Source: Quercus robur
Lineage: Eukaryota; Streptophyta; Magnoliopsida; Fagales; Fagaceae
Assembly: GCF_932294415.1 (NCBI RefSeq)
Contig: NC_065535.1
Coordinates: forward strand, 27,498,782 to 27,562,781
Direction of reading: 5' to 3'
Length of the DNA: 64,000 bases
The notes beneath the pieces were generated by a model. The model did not search any database. It was not told the DNA's origin and worked only from the letters and a program-made list of their open reading frames with translations. The translations under genes and the position numbers were made by a program. Positions 60,969 through 64,000 of this stretch are shown here, in pieces; position 1 is the first letter of the stretch; each line of letters starts with the position of its first letter.

Positions 60969-63317
60969 CTACACAAGTAAACACAAAACAGAAGCAAAAA
61001 AAAAAAATTAATAATAATAATAAATAAATAAAGTGCAAAAACACAAAAACATAACACAAACTTGATTAGTGTCAAGTTAGTCCAAAACATAAGCACAAAG
61101 ACTTAAAACAAAATACAATAGTGTCACATGAACATGGTTTAAGTGCTAAAACATGTAAAAAGCATCAAAATGCAAAAAATAGCAATTGTGCATGTATGTG
61201 CATCAAGTGTGCATGTGGTGTGCATGAGGTGTGCCTAAGAGATGCATGACAAGGCATGAATGGGCACAAGTGGGTCAAAGTGTGTAAAACACACACCCAA
61301 AGATCAAAACATGTTAAACAAGATCAATCATGGGTAATCCCAAAATTTGGAACTCATTTGAGTCCAAAACAACTCAAAAATGCCACTTGAGCATTTTGTC
61401 AAACACTTGATATGCAACACTACACTTAGCATGTGAACAATGCATGATCATGTGAAAATATGTCTAAATACAAGCTAAAATTGCCACATGGGGCCAACAC
61501 AGATACAAACAAATCACATGGGACAAAGTCCAATAAAAAATTTTAAGAAATTTTGACAAAAACCAACTTTCCCAACCCCTTTTTCAAAAATCCCCAAATC
61601 AATGAAACCTAGAAAAATTTCTGCATAATATAAGTAAAAGAGTAAAAAGATTGTTGAAAAACATATCTTAATGATGATTTTGCAGAGTTTGATCTTGAAA
61701 TTGATGGGGTTTAAGTGAAAATCAATTTGGGTTTGAGAGAGGCACGAGGAAGGTGAAGAAAGGGAACTCAAGTATGTTTTAAAAAACTGTCACATCAGCT
61801 CTATAAAACTGCAAACACACCTTCTTTGCGGGTTATATACTCGTGAAATTACTCGCGAAAAACACCTCTGAAGCACAAAACCTTTCATGGGAAGCCTTTA
61901 GTCACGAAATAGTAGCGAGACAGTTATGATAGTCTCTGCATGAAATTTTGTGATTTCCAGTTTTTGCCTTAACCTCTTTTTGCGGGAAGATCTTAGTCGT
62001 GAGCTTCTCGCAAAAATGCCTCTAAAGAAGTTTTTGAAGAACAACACAAAAATGCATTTTGAACAAAAACTTAAAAACACTTTCAAAAACATATAAAATA
62101 CTCAAAAATATTTTTGGGTTTGATCGACAAGCAATTGAGCATACACATCACATTTGATCATGTACAATCACACAAATGAAATAAGCATTTGTTAAACAAA
62201 AGTCTTGTGTGTTGTGTGTGAGTATCAAATGGGGAATAGTCCTTAGTCCAAAGTGAAGTTTCAATGATCAATTCAATCAAGTCATAAACAACTAGTACTA
62301 AGTCAAGTGGTTTATCTCAATTATAGAAATGAACATATATGACCTCCTACAAGAAAATGATTACACATCTTTGAAGCTTTTCATTTGGTTTCTTTACAAA
62401 TCATAGCACGTTATCATTTTTTAACAGAACATCTCATTTTTAGATCGGTACTTGAAATTTTTGATATTTCAATATTGAGAATGAGCCTTTGGCTTTTTAA
62501 GCACCATACATTTCAATAAAAAGTCGCTTTCCTTTTTTTCTAATCAAATATTATTATGTGTGACGACTTTTGCAACTCATTATCTCTTTTTCATTTTGAG
62601 ATTTACATTTGGTGAGCTATAATGTAAAAACATAAAAGAAAAGTGGGAAAATATATAGGCACAAATCTATGCAAGTATCAAGACCATCAAGACTATTGAC
62701 CAATCATTCATGGCAAGCTTAAAGATCGATTTACAATAGTTACACATAGTTTTCAAGATTTTTCCCACACAGATATATGTGTATACAAAACAAGCTAAGC
62801 TCGTAAATGCACTACGCCATTAGTGTGAAAGTACTAGGCCAAACTCACATGTGATATACACAACACAAGCAATCAAACTTTTTGGAGATTTTTCAATTTT
62901 TATGCGTTTTTGAATTTTTCAACACACTCAAAAACAGAACAAATAAAGTAAGATCAACAAACAAACAACAAGTACAAAACAAAACTTGTAAAAGAAACAT
63001 GCTATAAACTGAAAGCAATGACACAAGAGGATTATGTATGTCATGATGCATGAACCTATGACCCTAAACAGTGGAAGTATTAATGCATGGGCATAGAGAG
63101 TGATCATGCATAAGTACCCTTTTCTCACCCACTCTTTACGAGTGTTTTGGGTGAGAGCCTTAGATGGTGGGGTACAACCAACATAACTTTCAAACCTCGG
63201 AGTGAAGCTAGCAAGGCATAGTGATATGTTCTTCAACATTTCCATAACGTCTCCAATGAGATGTCCCTCACTATCTCCCTTAGCTTGTGCTCCCTTTGGT
63301 CTTCTCTTTGAACTTTC
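60969..63317. other. Retroelement-derived sequence without intact ORF
   Basis: 61100-61460 has irregular 'gtgcatg/gtgtgc' repeats. At 62928-63245 the minus strand keeps an ORF (ISLCLASFTPRFESYVG, PPSKALTQNTR) that sits just after the gag stop; I recall a similar spacer after gag in copia relatives, but that is a weak recollection. No protease, integrase or reverse transcriptase is seen. Confidence 0.45.
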
Positions 63318-64000
63318 CTAGCCACACATAGAGTCAGTCTTCTTGAGTGCATGAAGCTTGAAACAATTTGGCTTTGTGTGCCCTTGTATGCCACAATGAT
63401 GACACATATGCTTCACTTGAGGCCCCCTTTGATTTTTGGGTAATGACTTCCCTTTTTCCTTTGGTTTTGCACTAATGGTTCTTTTTACAGCATCAGGAGT
63501 TTCAATCTCAGGCTTCACTTCTTTGAGTTTCTCGTCATTCTTGGCTGATACAAACCTTACTTCCTTCTTGGGTTCGCTGCTAGAACTTCCTTCTCTGGTA
63601 TAGCCCAAACTAGTCTTATCATGTGAAGATTTTTGTGAGGATAGCACGTTGTCAAGTTTCTTTGTGGAGATGCACTCAACCTTGACATTAGCTTGGATAA
63701 TTTCAAGTTCAAGAAACTTGATCTTTGAATACGCTTCAACCAGTTCTCCCTTAAGTCCTTCCACTTCACACTTTGCTTCCTTAAGTTGCAAAAGTATACA
63801 CCTATGTTCTTCTTTAACCTTTTTCATCTTTTTCACAGCAAGGTTCGCAACTTTGGCGTATTTGCCACAATCTTCCAACAGAGAATCATATGCTTCTTGA
63901 AGGTTGTTCTCGCTTTCATTTTGGCATACGTCTTCATCTTCTGGTTCATCAACTTCCTCATCCTCAGAAAGATCACCAAGTTCATCAACCAAATTGCTTA
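63318..64000 (-). mobile_element. Copia-type gag, C-terminal part, running off the window
   Basis: The minus-strand ORF is open from the right edge down to the stop at 63318. An acidic start (SEDEEVDEPEDEDV) precedes a long coiled coil (EEHRCILLQLKEAKCEVEGL), then a basic linker and a CCHC zinc knuckle CHHCGIQGHTKPNC at about 63365-63406. This is a gag nucleocapsid of a Ty1/copia (SIRE-like) element. Its N-terminus lies outside the window, and pol does not follow downstream. Whether the stop at 63318 is native or a mutation cannot be judged here. Confidence 0.75.

Noticed and set aside
1..64000. A novel defence, toxin or biosynthetic system
   Set aside because: All recognisable coding sequence is either one of three ordinary plant genes or transposon-derived.

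Overview
The window is nuclear DNA from a flowering plant, most likely a woody eudicot. The evidence is spliced genes with plant intron borders, A/T-rich introns and spacers, many CT/GA/TA microsatellites, and a dense load of plant transposons (Ty3/gypsy, Ty1/copia, L1-type LINEs, a SINE, many MITEs). I lean towards a rosid tree, but the sequence alone does not fix the genus.

Three host genes are readable. (1) A GTL1/GT-2-like trihelix transcription factor lies on the + strand at 5635-8921 (3 exons, 784 aa). (2) A TMPIT/TMEM120-family membrane protein lies on the - strand from 42914 down to 24555 (10 exons, 354 aa). (3) A PMT18-like putative Golgi methyltransferase lies on the - strand from 50845 down to 48361 (5 coding exons, 630 aa), with a 5'UTR intron upstream. 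All exon joins keep frame and total an exact number of codons. As I recall, the Arabidopsis counterparts (At1g33240 GTL1, At1g33230 TMPIT-like, At1g33170 PMT18) are near neighbours, so this looks like conserved microsynteny expanded by transposons. The genes are not an operon and share no obvious pathway.

Layout: 1-5300 is spacer with a Tourist-like MITE and a SINE inside an older repeat, plus a foldback. 5.3-8.9 kb is the trihelix gene. 9-24.5 kb is spacer with a deleted Tat-type gypsy element (16532-19707) and several MITEs. 24.6-42.9 kb is the TMPIT-like gene, whose 14.4-kb intron 5 holds a three-level nest of L1-type LINEs, a copia LTR and further LINE debris. 43-48.3 kb is spacer with a gypsy-like solo LTR (45885-46702). 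48.4-51.8 kb is the PMT gene. 52-64 kb is transposon-rich spacer with DNA-transposon derivatives, a decayed plant-transposon ORF and a copia gag running off the right edge.

The most informative structures are the LINE-in-LINE-in-LINE nest with a perfect 14-bp target duplication, the gag-to-integrase-tail internal deletion in the Tat element with its 56-bp tandem array, and two cases where a second copy of a repeat inside the window acts as the empty site for a MITE insertion. I found no evidence for a novel enzymatic or defence system.
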